Of a DNA stretch of 64,000 bases, positions 9,147-18,786 are shown piece after piece. The stretch comes from Mediterraneibacter glycyrrhizinilyticus (GTDB lineage: Bacteria; Bacillota; Clostridia; Lachnospirales; Lachnospiraceae): positions 1 to 64,000 of the forward strand of contig NZ_JACJLR010000002.1 of NCBI RefSeq assembly GCF_016902345.1, read 5' to 3'. Numbering within the stretch: position 1 is the first letter of the stretch; each line of letters starts with the position of its first letter. The notes below the pieces were generated by a model that saw nothing but the letters and a program-made list of their open reading frames with translations, was not told where the DNA came from and did no database searches. The position numbers and the translations under genes are program-made.

Positions 9147-11750
9147 ATGCAGGAAAACAATATTTTCCCGTTTTTATGGATGCGGGGCGAATCAGAAGAA
9201 GTTATCCGGACGGAGATGGAAAAGATTTCCGAGTCCAATATCCGGGCGGTCTGCCTGGAGGCGAGACCCCATCCGGACTTTGCGGGAGAAGGATGGTGGC
9301 ATGATGTGGACATTGTTCTGGATGAGGCGAAGAAGCGGGGAATGAAGATATGGATCCTGGATGACGCTCATTTCCCGACGGGACAGGCAAACGGACTTTT
9401 GCCGGAAAAATATCCGGAGAGGGCCAGGAGATACCTGTATACGCAGTTCGTCGAGACGACCGGACCGATACCCTGTGCGCAGGTAGATGTGGAACTTCTT
9501 GCTAAAAAGCAGTTTACCTGGATGGACTTCGGAAAGCCGCAGGTGAAGCCTGTACTCGATGAAAAGCAGATCCTCAGTGTAACCGCTTACCGTGTGATTG
9601 AGGGAGATGTCCTGTCGGAAGACGGTATGGACCTGACTGAAAATGTGAAAGACGGAATCCTGACCTGGAATGTTTCGGAGGGTACCTGGAGGATCTTTGT
9701 GAACTTTATGACAACAGATTTCGGGGCAAAACCGGAATATATCAACTATATCGATGAAAAGTCAGTGCAGGTTCTAATCGAGAGCGTGTATGAAGCCCAT
9801 TATCAGCATTATAAGGAGGAGTTCGGGAAAACGATCCTCGGGTTCTTCTCAGATGAGCCGGGATTTTACAATACAGATGATCTGAAGATGGACGATAAGA
9901 TCGGGGAGAAGATGATGCCGCTTCCCTGGTGCGGTGAACTGGACGAAAAAATGGAGGCCGCCTGCGGCGTGGGATGGAAACAGAAAATCCCTTATCTCTG
10001 GTATAAAGATGAAGACGGGCAATGTGCAGCGCTGCGGTTCCATTATATGGATTGTGTGAGCCGGCTTTACGAAAAGAACTTCAGCAGGCAGATCGGAGAG
10101 TGGTGCAGGAGCCACGGGGTGCAGTATATCGGGCACGTGATCGAGGATAACGGACAGCACACCAGACTGGGGTGCGGTACGGGACACTATTTCCGCGCTA
10201 TGGCAGGGCAGGATATGGCAGGAATCGATAATATCGGGAATCAGATCGTTCCTGGAAATCCCGACAGCACCAGGCATAATCCTTCCGGCGCGGGGAATCC
10301 TCAGTTCTTCCATTTCGGTCTGGCGAAGCTGGGAGCTTCGGAGGCATGGATCGATCCAAAGAAAAAGGGCAGGCTCATGTGCGAGAACTTCGGCGCTTAC
10401 GGCTGGGGACTTGGGATAAAAAATATGAAGTGGCTGGTGGATTACCTGGTTGCGCAGGGCGTGAACCGCTTTGTGCCACACGCTTTTTCCATGGCGGACT
10501 ATCCTGATGATGACTGCCCGCCTCACTATTACGCAAGGGGAAACAATCCCCAGTTCCCGTTTTTCGGAGAACTGATGAAATACACAGACAGGCTTTGCAG
10601 TATTTTTAGTGGAGGACAGAATGTACCTCAGGCTGCTGTGCTTTATGAGGCGGAAGGGGACTGGGCAGGGAAAGCCATGAGATCTTATGTGCCGGGGAGA
10701 GAACTCCAGGAGCATCAGATCGACTATGAAATCCTTCCGGCGGATGTGTTCGAGGACATTGAGTATTATGGAACCTGTGTGGAAGACGGAAATCTTGTCG
10801 TAAACGGACGGGGGATGAAAGTTCTGATCATACCGGAGATGGAATATCTGAGTGAGAAAGTATTCCGTTTTCTCTCCGCAAACCCGGATCTGACGACAGT
10901 GTTCATAAACAGCAGGCCAAAGGCAGTGATCGGGGCAGGAGAAGTCAGGGAGATCGAACTTCTGGAAAGGTATCCTGTTATCAGACTGGAGGAACTGGCA
11001 GGCTGGCTGAAGCAAAAGGGCGTTTCTGATGTGACTCTGGAGAAGGAGTGCAGGAATCTTGTTTCCTATCATTATAAGAAAGAACAGGATATCTATTTCT
11101 TCTTCAATACGTCCCTCTCCGATGAAATCAGGGAGAGGATCACGCTGCCTGTTGCCGGAACATACGGAGAATACCGGGCGCTTGAGGATACATGGTATGA
11201 AGTGCCTCAGAACGGAAATTCATTTATGCTTGAACTGAAACCCTATGAGTCCCTGATCCTTGTGGCGGACCCGGAGCATGAACTCCGGAAAAAGCCAGGC
11301 GGGGATATCGTGGAAGAGACAGATATTTCCGATGGATGGGAACTGACACTGTACGAAACGGGAAAGAGCGGAGAAGGAGAAAAGGAAGAATTGGACAGAC
11401 TGATCCCTGTATCGGAATGGCACAGAGATTTTTCAGGGGTTATGGAATACAGGAAACAGGTCAGCCTGAAGAAGGAAAACAGCAGGATCATCCTGGAGCC
11501 GCAGTACATTTATGAATGCATGGAAGTGATCGTAAACGGAGAGAAGGCCGGGAAAAAGATCTGTCCGCCCTACGCAGCAGATATCACGGATGCGGTGAAA
11601 GACGGGGAGAATGAGATCGTGATCCGGGTGGTGAACACTCTGATTCGAAATGTAAATACGAAACCGGGGATCTTCGGGCCGGAGAGAGCAGTGCTGGAAC
11701 CGTCCGGAATGTTTGGGCATATCCTCCTTATCAGAAAGGCAGGGGACTGA
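9147..11750 (+). CDS. Large GH106-like glycoside hydrolase family protein
   Basis: About 867 residues, no signal peptide. The N-terminus (FPFLWMRG..., ARPHPDF, GEGWWHD, ILDD..FPTG) is a TIM-barrel of the kind seen in GH106 alpha-L-rhamnosidase-related proteins. The C-terminal ~170 residues look like a jelly-roll, sugar-binding-like domain. These large cytosolic proteins are common in Lachnospiraceae glycan loci, but most are not characterised, so rhamnosidase activity is only a possibility. The start was placed at the ATG at 9147, 8 bases after AAAGGTGG; a GTG at 9135 overlaps the binding site. Neighbours are a damaged AraC gene upstream and the GPH symporter downstream. Confidence 0.7.
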   Translation: MQENNIFPFLWMRGESEEVIRTEMEKISESNIRAVCLEARPHPDFAGEGWWHDVDIVLDEAKKRGMKIWILDDAHFPTGQANGLLPEKYPERARRYLYTQFVETTGPIPCAQVDVELLAKKQFTWMDFGKPQVKPVLDEKQILSVTAYRVIEGDVLSEDGMDLTENVKDGILTWNVSEGTWRIFVNFMTTDFGAKPEYINYIDEKSVQVLIESVYEAHYQHYKEEFGKTILGFFSDEPGFYNTDDLKMDDKIGEKMMPLPWCGELDEKMEAACGVGWKQKIPYLWYKDEDGQCAALRFHYMDCVSRLYEKNFSRQIGEWCRSHGVQYIGHVIEDNGQHTRLGCGTGHYFRAMAGQDMAGIDNIGNQIVPGNPDSTRHNPSGAGNPQFFHFGLAKLGASEAWIDPKKKGRLMCENFGAYGWGLGIKNMKWLVDYLVAQGVNRFVPHAFSMADYPDDDCPPHYYARGNNPQFPFFGELMKYTDRLCSIFSGGQNVPQAAVLYEAEGDWAGKAMRSYVPGRELQEHQIDYEILPADVFEDIEYYGTCVEDGNLVVNGRGMKVLIIPEMEYLSEKVFRFLSANPDLTTVFINSRPKAVIGAGEVREIELLERYPVIRLEELAGWLKQKGVSDVTLEKECRNLVSYHYKKEQDIYFFFNTSLSDEIRERITLPVAGTYGEYRALEDTWYEVPQNGNSFMLELKPYESLILVADPEHELRKKPGGDIVEETDISDGWELTLYETGKSGEGEKEELDRLIPVSEWHRDFSGVMEYRKQVSLKKENSRIILEPQYIYECMEVIVNGEKAGKKICPPYAADITDAVKDGENEIVIRVVNTLIRNVNTKPGIFGPERAVLEPSGMFGHILLIRKAGD

Positions 11751-11768
11751 GACGGCAAAAAACTGATG

Positions 11769-11784
11769 TGAGAATTTGTTCTCA
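11769..11784. promoter_or_regulatory. Inverted repeat upstream of the symporter gene
   Basis: TGAGAA, four bases, TTCTCA: a perfect 6+6 inverted repeat in the 164-base gap before the symporter. It is a possible regulator site; too short to be a terminator. Confidence 0.25.
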
Positions 11785-11914
11785 ACAATCCGAAACAAAA
11801 AAAGCAAAAAAACAGAACAAGAATCGCTATATAAAACGACTATCAGGCATTAGTTGAAAGTGCGTCGGATTGGTAGAATTGTCTCAAAAGAAAGGAAGAG
11901 GAGGTACTTGCTTT

Positions 11915-13297
11915 ATGGAAAATCAAGTAAAAGTACAAGAAAAGACAAGTATGAAGACTGCGGTCTTCTACAGTTTCGGTGAAGTCGGGTCACAGTTGAG
12001 CTGGGCTATGATCAACAGTTATCTGACGATCTTCTATACGGATGCTGTAGGGCTGACAGCGACGGCTGTTTCGCTGATCATGCTGATCGCCCGTGTCTGG
12101 GATGCGATCAACGATCCGATGATGGGTATGATCGCAGACCGTACCAACACAAGATGGGGGAAATTCCGTCCGTACCTGATGTTTGCGCCGCCGTTCCTGG
12201 CAGTATTCAATGTCCTGACCTTTACCGTATTTCCGGTGACCGGAATGGCGAAAGTTCTGCTCTGTCTGGTATGTTACATCGGCGCAGGAATGTCCTACAC
12301 AGCAGTATGTATCACATACGGCGCGATCGTAAACAGGATTGCGAGAGACTCCCAGGTGCGTATGAACTACACATCCGCGCGTGCTGTCGGATCTTCGGTA
12401 ACCCAGTTTGTTATCGGTGCTGTTGCAATGCCGCTGATCCTTTACTTCAGTGGAAGCGACATGCCTCAGGCAAGAGGATACTTCATTACAGCGATCATCT
12501 GCTCTGTTGCGATGCTCCCGTTCTTCTGGCTTTGTGCTTATAACTGTAAAGAGACGGTCGTCGTGGAAACACCCCAGCAGTCAGGACCGAAGCGTTCCAT
12601 TCTCCAGTCCTTAAAGCTGATGAGCAAGAATAAGATGCTCCTGATCACTGTGTTCTGCGTATTCATCGGCGCGGCATCGACAATGGGACGTATGAGCCTG
12701 CTGTCCTACTACGCGATCTATGTTGTAGGATCAGCGGCTGTGATCGCTCCGCTCTTTTCAGCAATGAATATCTTCAACTTTATCGGATGTCTGCTTCTTC
12801 CGATGGCGACGAAAATATTCGGCAAGAGAAACTGGCTGATCATCCTGAATGTAGTCCAGATCGTTGCATTTGTGCTCATGTTCCTTGTTCCGGCGAACAA
12901 CATGGTATTCCTGATCGCTGTGAGCTGTATCATCGGTATCACAAACTCCGCTGCAAACGTATGTACAGGAATGCTTTCCGACTGTATCGAGTACGGCGAC
13001 TGGAAATACGGTATCCGTGAGGAAGGTCTTACATATGCTTATATGAGTTTCGGTGTAAAGCTTGCAACAGCAGTTACCGGTTCTGTGGGAGTCCTTCTGA
13101 TCGCTGCGACAGGATTCGTTCCGAACGCAGAGCAGGCAGAGGCTACAAAGATGGGAATCAACGCGGTTGTAAACCTGCTCCCGGCAGCGCTGGTATTTAT
13201 TTCCATGATCCCGCTGTTCTTCTATAAACTGAACAAGAAGACAATGGATAAGATCGTCGCTGAACTTGACGCAAGAAACGCTGCAAAAGCAGAATAA
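11915..13297 (+). CDS. GPH-family sugar/glycoside:cation symporter
   Basis: 460 residues with about 12 hydrophobic segments and the hallmark of the glycoside-pentoside-hexuronide family: the N-terminal GEVGSQLSWAMINSYLTIFYTD region, then DAINDPMMGMIADRT and WGKFRPYL. Such transporters take up glycosides with Na+ or H+. It is the only clear carbohydrate importer in the window, so it probably feeds the intracellular glycosidases on both sides. The start at 11915 has GAGGAGG at 10 bases; the longer in-frame ATG at 11870 has no such site. A terminator hairpin follows at 13321-13366. Confidence 0.92.
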   Translation: MENQVKVQEKTSMKTAVFYSFGEVGSQLSWAMINSYLTIFYTDAVGLTATAVSLIMLIARVWDAINDPMMGMIADRTNTRWGKFRPYLMFAPPFLAVFNVLTFTVFPVTGMAKVLLCLVCYIGAGMSYTAVCITYGAIVNRIARDSQVRMNYTSARAVGSSVTQFVIGAVAMPLILYFSGSDMPQARGYFITAIICSVAMLPFFWLCAYNCKETVVVETPQQSGPKRSILQSLKLMSKNKMLLITVFCVFIGAASTMGRMSLLSYYAIYVVGSAAVIAPLFSAMNIFNFIGCLLLPMATKIFGKRNWLIILNVVQIVAFVLMFLVPANNMVFLIAVSCIIGITNSAANVCTGMLSDCIEYGDWKYGIREEGLTYAYMSFGVKLATAVTGSVGVLLIAATGFVPNAEQAEATKMGINAVVNLLPAALVFISMIPLFFYKLNKKTMDKIVAELDARNAAKAE

Positions 13298-13320
13298 TGA
13301 AAACTGAATAACGTACATAG

Positions 13321-13366
13321 AATCCCCGGGATATGTAATGGTAATGTGCAGTACCCGGGGATTTTT
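13321..13366 (+). terminator. Terminator after the symporter gene
   Basis: AATCCCCGGG and its complement CCCGGGGATT enclose a 23-base loop and run into TTTTT. It separates the symporter from the GH3 gene and may leave partial read-through. Confidence 0.7.
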
Positions 13367-13402
13367 GAAATCGGTGATTTAATGAAAATGGAGGTGTTGA
13401 GG

Positions 13403-15604
13403 ATGAACCGACTGACAAAGCAGCAGGAAGAGAAAATACAGGATCTTCTCTCACAGATGACACTGGATGAGAAGATCGGGCAGCTGAACCAGGAATCTGT
13501 CTCGATCGTGGGCGGATTTGACGTCCCGTTTGAGGAACTGATTGAGATGATGACGGACGGCAGGATCTCTCAGGAAGAGTTCGAGAAGATCATGAGTACG
13601 GCGGAGCAGGATTACCATGAGGATGATATCCGCGCCGGAAGAGTGAGCTCCCTGATGATCCAGGATCCGGAGAAAGTGAATGAACTTCAGAAGATCGCGG
13701 TAGAAGAAAGCCGCTTGGGGATTCCGCTGATCTTCGGACTGGATGTGATCCACGGGTTCCGGAGCGTATACCCTATTGCCATCGCGGAGGCGGGAAGTTT
13801 TGATACGGAACTTTTTGAGAAGACAGCGAGGATGGCGGCGAAAGAGTCAAGAGGTCACGGCGTAGCATGGCATTTTGCGCCTATGATCGATGTGGCGAGA
13901 GACGCCCGGTGGGGACGTGTCTCCGAGGGACCGGGCGAAGACCCGCATCTTGTCTCCGAGTTTGCCCGGGCAAAAGTGAGGGGACTGCAGAATGATCACA
14001 GCTCCCCGGGAAATTATGTGGCGGCGTGCCTGAAACATTATGTAGCGTATGGAGCCTGTGAGTCCGGAAGAGACTACAACACGACGAGTATGGCGCCCTA
14101 TATGCTCTATAATACATATCTTCCGCCCTTTAAGGCAGCGGTGGAAGAAGGCGCTCAGACCGTGATGGCATCCTTTAATGACCTGAACGGCGTTCCCTGT
14201 ACTGTCAATCCGTTTACCCTTCGAAAGATCCTGAAAGAAACGTATCATCTGCCGGGATTTGTGGTCAGTGACGCGAATGCGATCCGGGAGTGTGTGACCC
14301 ACGGTATCGCATCCGATGAGAAGGACGCAGGGATCCAGGCAGTAAATGCTGGACTTGATATGGATATGGGAACCGGCATCTATCGGGACCACCTGAAAGA
14401 AGCCGTGGAGGAAGGAAAAGTTTCCATGGATGTCATCGATGAGGCGGTGGAGAGAGTCCTTCGGGTCAAGATGTGGCTTGGGCTTTTTGACCATCCCTAT
14501 GTGCCGGAAGAGGTGATCGGAACCTATGAGGAACTTCCGGCTGAACATGTGGCGCTGGCGAGAAAGGCAGCGGAAGAATCCATTGTTCTTCTGAAGAATG
14601 AGAATGAACTTCTTCCTATCGACCCGAAGAAAAAAGTGAGTGTTGTAGGAGAACTTGCGGATAAGCGGGAGGAAGTTGTGGGGGCCTGGTCCATCAGCTG
14701 GAAGGAGAAGGACTGCGTCAGCGTTCTTGACGGCATGAAGGAACGGTTCGAAAATCTGGAGTATTTCCCCTGCGGAGGCCCCTCCACGGAGATCAATGAG
14801 GAAGAGATAGAAAAAGCGGCGAAATACGGCGATGTGATCATTGCGGTCGTGGGAGAGCTGGTGAGCATGTCAGGAGAGGCGTCTTCCAGGGCGGATATCA
14901 CCCTTCCGGACTGTCAGAGAGAGATGCTGAAAAAACTTCTGGAAACAGGGAAACCGGTGGTCGCTGTCCTGATGAACGGACGTCCTCTTGCCCTTGAGTG
15001 GGAGGCGGAACATGTACCCGCGATCGTGGAGGCATGGCATCTGGGGATCCAGATGGGAAATGCGGTCGCGTCAGTCCTTTCCGGGGATGTAAATCCGTCC
15101 GGACATCTGGCTTCCTCTTTCCCGGTAGTGACAGGTCAGTGTCCGATCTACTATAATCATCCGAATACCGGAAGACCGGGAGGAAAGAGCAAGTTTACAT
15201 CCAGATATCTGGATGCGCCTTATGATTCTCTGTATCCCTTCGGATATGGACTCAGCTACACTGCTTTTTCATTTGAGGATCTTGCTGTGGAGGAGAGAGA
15301 GGATTCACTTGCTGTCAGCGTTTCTGTGAAGAATACAGGTTCAAGAAAAGGAACAGAGATTGTGCAGCTTTATATGCGTGACGTAACGGCGAGCATCGTC
15401 CGTCCGGTGAAGGAACTGAAGGACTTCTGCAGAGTGGAACTGGAGCCGGGAGAGGAAAGAAAAGTCGAATTTATTCTTCCCAAACAGAAGATGGGATTTT
15501 ATAATAATGAAGGAGAGTACTGTCTGGAAAACGGAGAATTTAAGATCTACGTGGGAGGTAATGCCAGAGAGTGCATGGAAAGTACGGTAAATCTTTCATT
15601 TTAA
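13403..15604 (+). CDS. Glycoside hydrolase family 3 beta-glucosidase
   Basis: 733 residues without signal peptide, with three parts in order: GH3 TIM-barrel (to about 390), alpha/beta sandwich (about 400-600) and a C-terminal fibronectin-III-like domain (about 640-720). The nucleophile is D290 in VVSDANA; the substrate-binding KHYVAYG motif is present. GH3 enzymes of this layout usually cleave beta-glucosides or beta-xylosides, including O-glucosides of flavonoids and saponins. The start was chosen at 13403 behind a GGAGG/GAGG site rather than at 13346. It leads a run with a lipoprotein and an esterase. Confidence 0.93.
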   Translation: MNRLTKQQEEKIQDLLSQMTLDEKIGQLNQESVSIVGGFDVPFEELIEMMTDGRISQEEFEKIMSTAEQDYHEDDIRAGRVSSLMIQDPEKVNELQKIAVEESRLGIPLIFGLDVIHGFRSVYPIAIAEAGSFDTELFEKTARMAAKESRGHGVAWHFAPMIDVARDARWGRVSEGPGEDPHLVSEFARAKVRGLQNDHSSPGNYVAACLKHYVAYGACESGRDYNTTSMAPYMLYNTYLPPFKAAVEEGAQTVMASFNDLNGVPCTVNPFTLRKILKETYHLPGFVVSDANAIRECVTHGIASDEKDAGIQAVNAGLDMDMGTGIYRDHLKEAVEEGKVSMDVIDEAVERVLRVKMWLGLFDHPYVPEEVIGTYEELPAEHVALARKAAEESIVLLKNENELLPIDPKKKVSVVGELADKREEVVGAWSISWKEKDCVSVLDGMKERFENLEYFPCGGPSTEINEEEIEKAAKYGDVIIAVVGELVSMSGEASSRADITLPDCQREMLKKLLETGKPVVAVLMNGRPLALEWEAEHVPAIVEAWHLGIQMGNAVASVLSGDVNPSGHLASSFPVVTGQCPIYYNHPNTGRPGGKSKFTSRYLDAPYDSLYPFGYGLSYTAFSFEDLAVEEREDSLAVSVSVKNTGSRKGTEIVQLYMRDVTASIVRPVKELKDFCRVELEPGEERKVEFILPKQKMGFYNNEGEYCLENGEFKIYVGGNARECMESTVNLSF

Positions 15605-15624
15605 CATGAAGAAGGGGGATAACT

Positions 15625-16446
15625 GTGAAAAAAGAAGTTGTTTTCCTGTCTGCGGCAGTCCTATGCCTGCTGTCAGCCTGCGGGAGAGAGACGATGACGG
15701 AGGAAGAGGCAGGTGAAGTAGTCGAGGAGTTCAATAATGGAGATTTCAGGTACAGCATCAAAACTGAGATAGAAAATCCGTATGAGGATCCGGATGTGAC
15801 CTCAGTAGGGATCGGACCGGAAGCTCCTATGGAGGGCGCTGTCATCCATTCTCCTTACACAGAATATCTGGGCTGGGCAGAGGAGGAAAGAGATCAGCAG
15901 GGAGCATCAGAAATGTACTGGTATACAGTGGACGGACAGTTGAAATATGCTATGCGGATTAACCTGACGGATGGTCCTCGGTGGATGATCGCAGGTGTGG
16001 ATACAGATCGGGGCGGCCTGGATGACTATATGGACCGGTCGGATCCGGAACTGATTTACGACTGGGAGGAGGACGGATATACTGTCTTTACAGCTCCCTT
16101 TGAGACACAGGGGCAGGTCTCGATGTATTCTCTTACCGGGGACGAAGAAGATACGGAGAACAATCCAATATTTCCGTATACCTGTGCTGTGGAATATTAT
16201 ATCAACAACGATTCCAGGACTCTGGATCGGGTTGTGATCGACCATGAAGAATACGGACATATCTGCGAAAAACTCCGGCTTATGGAGGTGGAAGGACTTT
16301 CAGAGGAGGAAGCAAAAGCACAGGCGGAAGAAACAGAAGATATTATCCGCATGACCACAACGATCGAGTTTACAGACTTTAACGGGGATGTTCAGATCGA
16401 TGTCCCGGAAGAACTGCTGGACGGGACAGCGGATACAGTGCAATAA
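15625..16446 (+). CDS. Putative secreted lipoprotein of unknown function
   Basis: 273 residues with a clear lipoprotein signal: basic start, hydrophobic run and a lipobox ending in LLSAC, with Cys19 as the predicted lipidated residue. The mature part is acidic and rich in beta-type sequence (repeated GxxxY...WEEDGYTVF). I recognise no family. It starts 20 bases after the GH3 stop and lies 17 bases before an esterase-like gene, so it is probably co-transcribed. It could be a surface binding protein, but nothing in the sequence shows this. Confidence 0.75.
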   Translation: MKKEVVFLSAAVLCLLSACGRETMTEEEAGEVVEEFNNGDFRYSIKTEIENPYEDPDVTSVGIGPEAPMEGAVIHSPYTEYLGWAEEERDQQGASEMYWYTVDGQLKYAMRINLTDGPRWMIAGVDTDRGGLDDYMDRSDPELIYDWEEDGYTVFTAPFETQGQVSMYSLTGDEEDTENNPIFPYTCAVEYYINNDSRTLDRVVIDHEEYGHICEKLRLMEVEGLSEEEAKAQAEETEDIIRMTTTIEFTDFNGDVQIDVPEELLDGTADTVQ

Positions 16447-16463
16447 AAGGAGGTCTTGATATA

Positions 16464-17417
16464 ATGAAGATTGAACAATTCCAGCTTTTTGGGGACAGAA
16501 AAGATGTAACTCTTACAACCTATATCCTGGAGGACTCACCGGAGATCCTAAACGGAAAGAAGCGACCACTGATCCTGGTCTGCCCGGGCGGAGCGTATAT
16601 GTTCTGCTCGGACAGAGAGGCGGAGCCCATTGCCCTGCGTTTTGCAGCGATGGGGTATCACGCGGCGGTGCTGCGCTACTCTGTATATAGCAATGGAGAG
16701 AACAAGTACGCGATCCCTGGGAAGACCCCGGCGTATGAGAAGAGCGTTATGCCCGGCCCTATGCGTGAGATCGGGAAAGCAATCCTTACAATTCGGGAAC
16801 ATGCGGAAGAATGGCTTGTGGATATGGATCAGATCGTGCTCACAGGATACTCGGCGGGAGCCAACAACTGTGCCCTGTACTGTGTGTACTGGGATAACCC
16901 GGTGATCACGGATTATCTTGGAGCAGATAAGGAGATGCTCCGCCCCGCGGCGGCTGTTCTGGGATATGGCGTATATGACTACCCGGCAATGCAGAAAGAT
17001 CTGGACAAGATCGGAGATAAGGGAAGAATCGAAGGAAACTATGGATTTAATCTGGCCTTCTTCGGGACAGAACATCCGGATGAGGAGACCATGATCAAGG
17101 GGAGCCCTGCTTTCCAGGTCCATGAGACGACCCCGCCCATGTTCCTGTGGTCTACAAGGGAGGACAACGTAGTACCTGCCCGTCAGAGTGTTCTGATGGC
17201 AAATGCCCTGGCTGAGAACGACATTCCTTTTGAACTGCATATTTTTGAGCGTGGAATGCACGGGCTGGCGCTTGCAGATCAGGCTACATCCCAGGCAAAG
17301 GAACAGAATATGCCTGAGATAGCACAGTGGCCGGAGATGGCAGAAAGATGGCTGAAACAGAGGTTTGAATTTGATGTGCCGGATGTGTGCCCGAAGTGGG
17401 AGATGCCGGAAGAATAA
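16464..17417 (+). CDS. Alpha/beta hydrolase, acetyl/feruloyl-esterase-like
   Basis: 317-residue alpha/beta hydrolase of the group related to BD-FAE and acetyl-xylan-type esterases. The oxyanion motif CPGGAY is near residues 36-41, the nucleophile is S130 in GYSAG, a likely acid is D234 (REDNVVP) and H266 in GMHG completes the triad. No signal peptide, so it acts on imported acylated sugars or glycosides. AGGAGG precedes the start. It is the last gene of the GH3 run and a very strong terminator follows. Confidence 0.85.
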   Translation: MKIEQFQLFGDRKDVTLTTYILEDSPEILNGKKRPLILVCPGGAYMFCSDREAEPIALRFAAMGYHAAVLRYSVYSNGENKYAIPGKTPAYEKSVMPGPMREIGKAILTIREHAEEWLVDMDQIVLTGYSAGANNCALYCVYWDNPVITDYLGADKEMLRPAAAVLGYGVYDYPAMQKDLDKIGDKGRIEGNYGFNLAFFGTEHPDEETMIKGSPAFQVHETTPPMFLWSTREDNVVPARQSVLMANALAENDIPFELHIFERGMHGLALADQATSQAKEQNMPEIAQWPEMAERWLKQRFEFDVPDVCPKWEMPEE

Positions 17418-17425
17418 AGCAGATG

Positions 17426-17473
17426 AAAACGAAGGACAAAAATCCAAGTTTGATTTTTGTCCTTCGTTTTTTT
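17426..17473 (+). terminator. Strong terminator before the C-glycoside operon
   Basis: A 19-base inverted repeat (AAAACGAAGGACAAAAATC with its complement), a 7-base loop and a run of T. It cleanly isolates the following oxidoreductase operon. Confidence 0.9.
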
Positions 17474-17600
17474 GACGGTAGAAATTTTTGCCTGAAGACA
17501 AAAATCAGGAGAAAACATGCCGAAATCATACAGGATACTTGTACTTATCTCGGCTAAAATGTAACCAGAAAGTGAAGAACACGAAAGGAGATCAAAGGTT

Positions 17601-18716
17601 ATGAAAAACGGTAAATTACAGGTAGCTGTCATCGGATGTGGGGGAATCGCAAATCAGAAACATTTTCCGGCACTGAAATCACAGGCTGATAAATGCGATA
17701 TCGTTGCATTCTGCGACATTCAGGTGGAGAGAGCTGAGAAAGCGGCAAAAGAGTACGGTGCTGAGGGCGCAAAGGTCTATGAGGATTATAAAGAGCTTAT
17801 GAAGGATCCGGAGATTGACGTAGTACATGTCTGCACACCTAACGTTGCTCACTGCCCGATCACGGTGGCTGCATTTGAGGCGGGAAAACATGTTATGTGT
17901 GAGAAACCCATGGCTGCGACAACAGAGGACGCGCAGAAGATGATGGATGCATGGAAAAAATCTGGAAAAAAATTCACCATCGGATATCAGAACCGTTTCC
18001 GTACAGACGCTCAGGCTCTGAAACGTGCGTGCGAGGAAGGAAAACTTGGAGAGATCTACTTTGCAAAAGCACATGCTGTAAGAAGAAGAGCTGTCCCGAC
18101 ATGGGGCGTGTTCCCGGATAAGTCCAAACAGGGCGGCGGTCCGTTGATTGATATTGGAACACATGCTCTTGATATCACCCTGTGGTGCATGGACAACTAT
18201 GAACCGGAGACAGTAACGGGTTCTGTATTTGAGAAGCTGGGACACCTTCCGGAGGCGACAGAAGGAAATATGTTCGGACCGTGGGATCCGGAAACATACG
18301 AGGTGGAGGATTCTGCATTCGGATATATCAAGATGAAGAACGGAGCTACGATCTTCCTTGAGTCCGCATGGGCGCTGAATGTAAAAGACTCCAGAGAGGC
18401 GGCTACAACTCTCTGTGGTACAAAAGCAGGTGCAGAGATGATCGGAGGAATGAGCCAGGAAGGATACGACCTTGTATTCAACGAGACAACAGGCGGTGTC
18501 CTGACAGAGGAGCATATCTCCGATACTGGAGCAATCGCATTCTTCGAGGGCAACGGAGGCGGAGCGCCGGAGGTCAAAGAGTGCAAGCAGTGGCTTGAGG
18601 CAATCCTGGAAGACAAGGAACCTCTCGTAAAACCGGAGCAGGCATTTGTCGTGACAGAGATCCTGGATACGATCTATAAGTCAGCAAGGGAAAACAAGGA
18701 GATCCATTTAGACTGA
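17601..18716 (+). CDS. Gfo/Idh/MocA oxidoreductase, candidate sugar C3-oxidase of C-glycosides (DgpA-like)
   Basis: 371 residues: N-terminal NAD-binding Rossmann fold (VIGCGGIANQKH) and C-terminal Gfo/Idh/MocA domain. The catalytic set is visible: K102 in CEKP, and D184/H188 in DIGTH. In known C-glycoside degraders (for example puerarin-degrading strain PUE, DgpA) a member of this family oxidises the 3''-hydroxyl of the C-linked glucose, which activates it for elimination. The gene directly precedes a matching deglycosidase alpha/beta pair, which supports that role here. The family also includes inositol and other sugar dehydrogenases, so the substrate is inferred from context. Confidence 0.8.
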   Translation: MKNGKLQVAVIGCGGIANQKHFPALKSQADKCDIVAFCDIQVERAEKAAKEYGAEGAKVYEDYKELMKDPEIDVVHVCTPNVAHCPITVAAFEAGKHVMCEKPMAATTEDAQKMMDAWKKSGKKFTIGYQNRFRTDAQALKRACEEGKLGEIYFAKAHAVRRRAVPTWGVFPDKSKQGGGPLIDIGTHALDITLWCMDNYEPETVTGSVFEKLGHLPEATEGNMFGPWDPETYEVEDSAFGYIKMKNGATIFLESAWALNVKDSREAATTLCGTKAGAEMIGGMSQEGYDLVFNETTGGVLTEEHISDTGAIAFFEGNGGGAPEVKECKQWLEAILEDKEPLVKPEQAFVVTEILDTIYKSARENKEIHLD

Positions 18717-18732
18717 TAAACAAGGAAAAACA

Positions 18733-18762
18733 GCAGGCCGGTGTGGAAAGACTCCGGCCTGA
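18733..18762 (+). other. Hairpin between oxidoreductase and deglycosidase genes
   Basis: AGGCCGG and CCGGCCT pair around a 12-base loop without a T tract. It may stabilise mRNA ends or adjust expression inside the operon; no terminator function is claimed. Confidence 0.35.
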
Positions 18763-18786
18763 AAAAGAAGACAGGAGGCAGTGGAA

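Noticed and set aside
9849-11072. 407-residue open frame antisense to the GH106-like gene
   Set aside because: It lies fully inside a well supported gene on the other strand, has no ribosome binding site, and its protein is a His/Leu/Ile-rich composition typical of antisense shadows.
16548-17501. 317-residue open frame antisense to an esterase gene
   Set aside because: Covers the terminator and the esterase gene; no domain, shadow composition.
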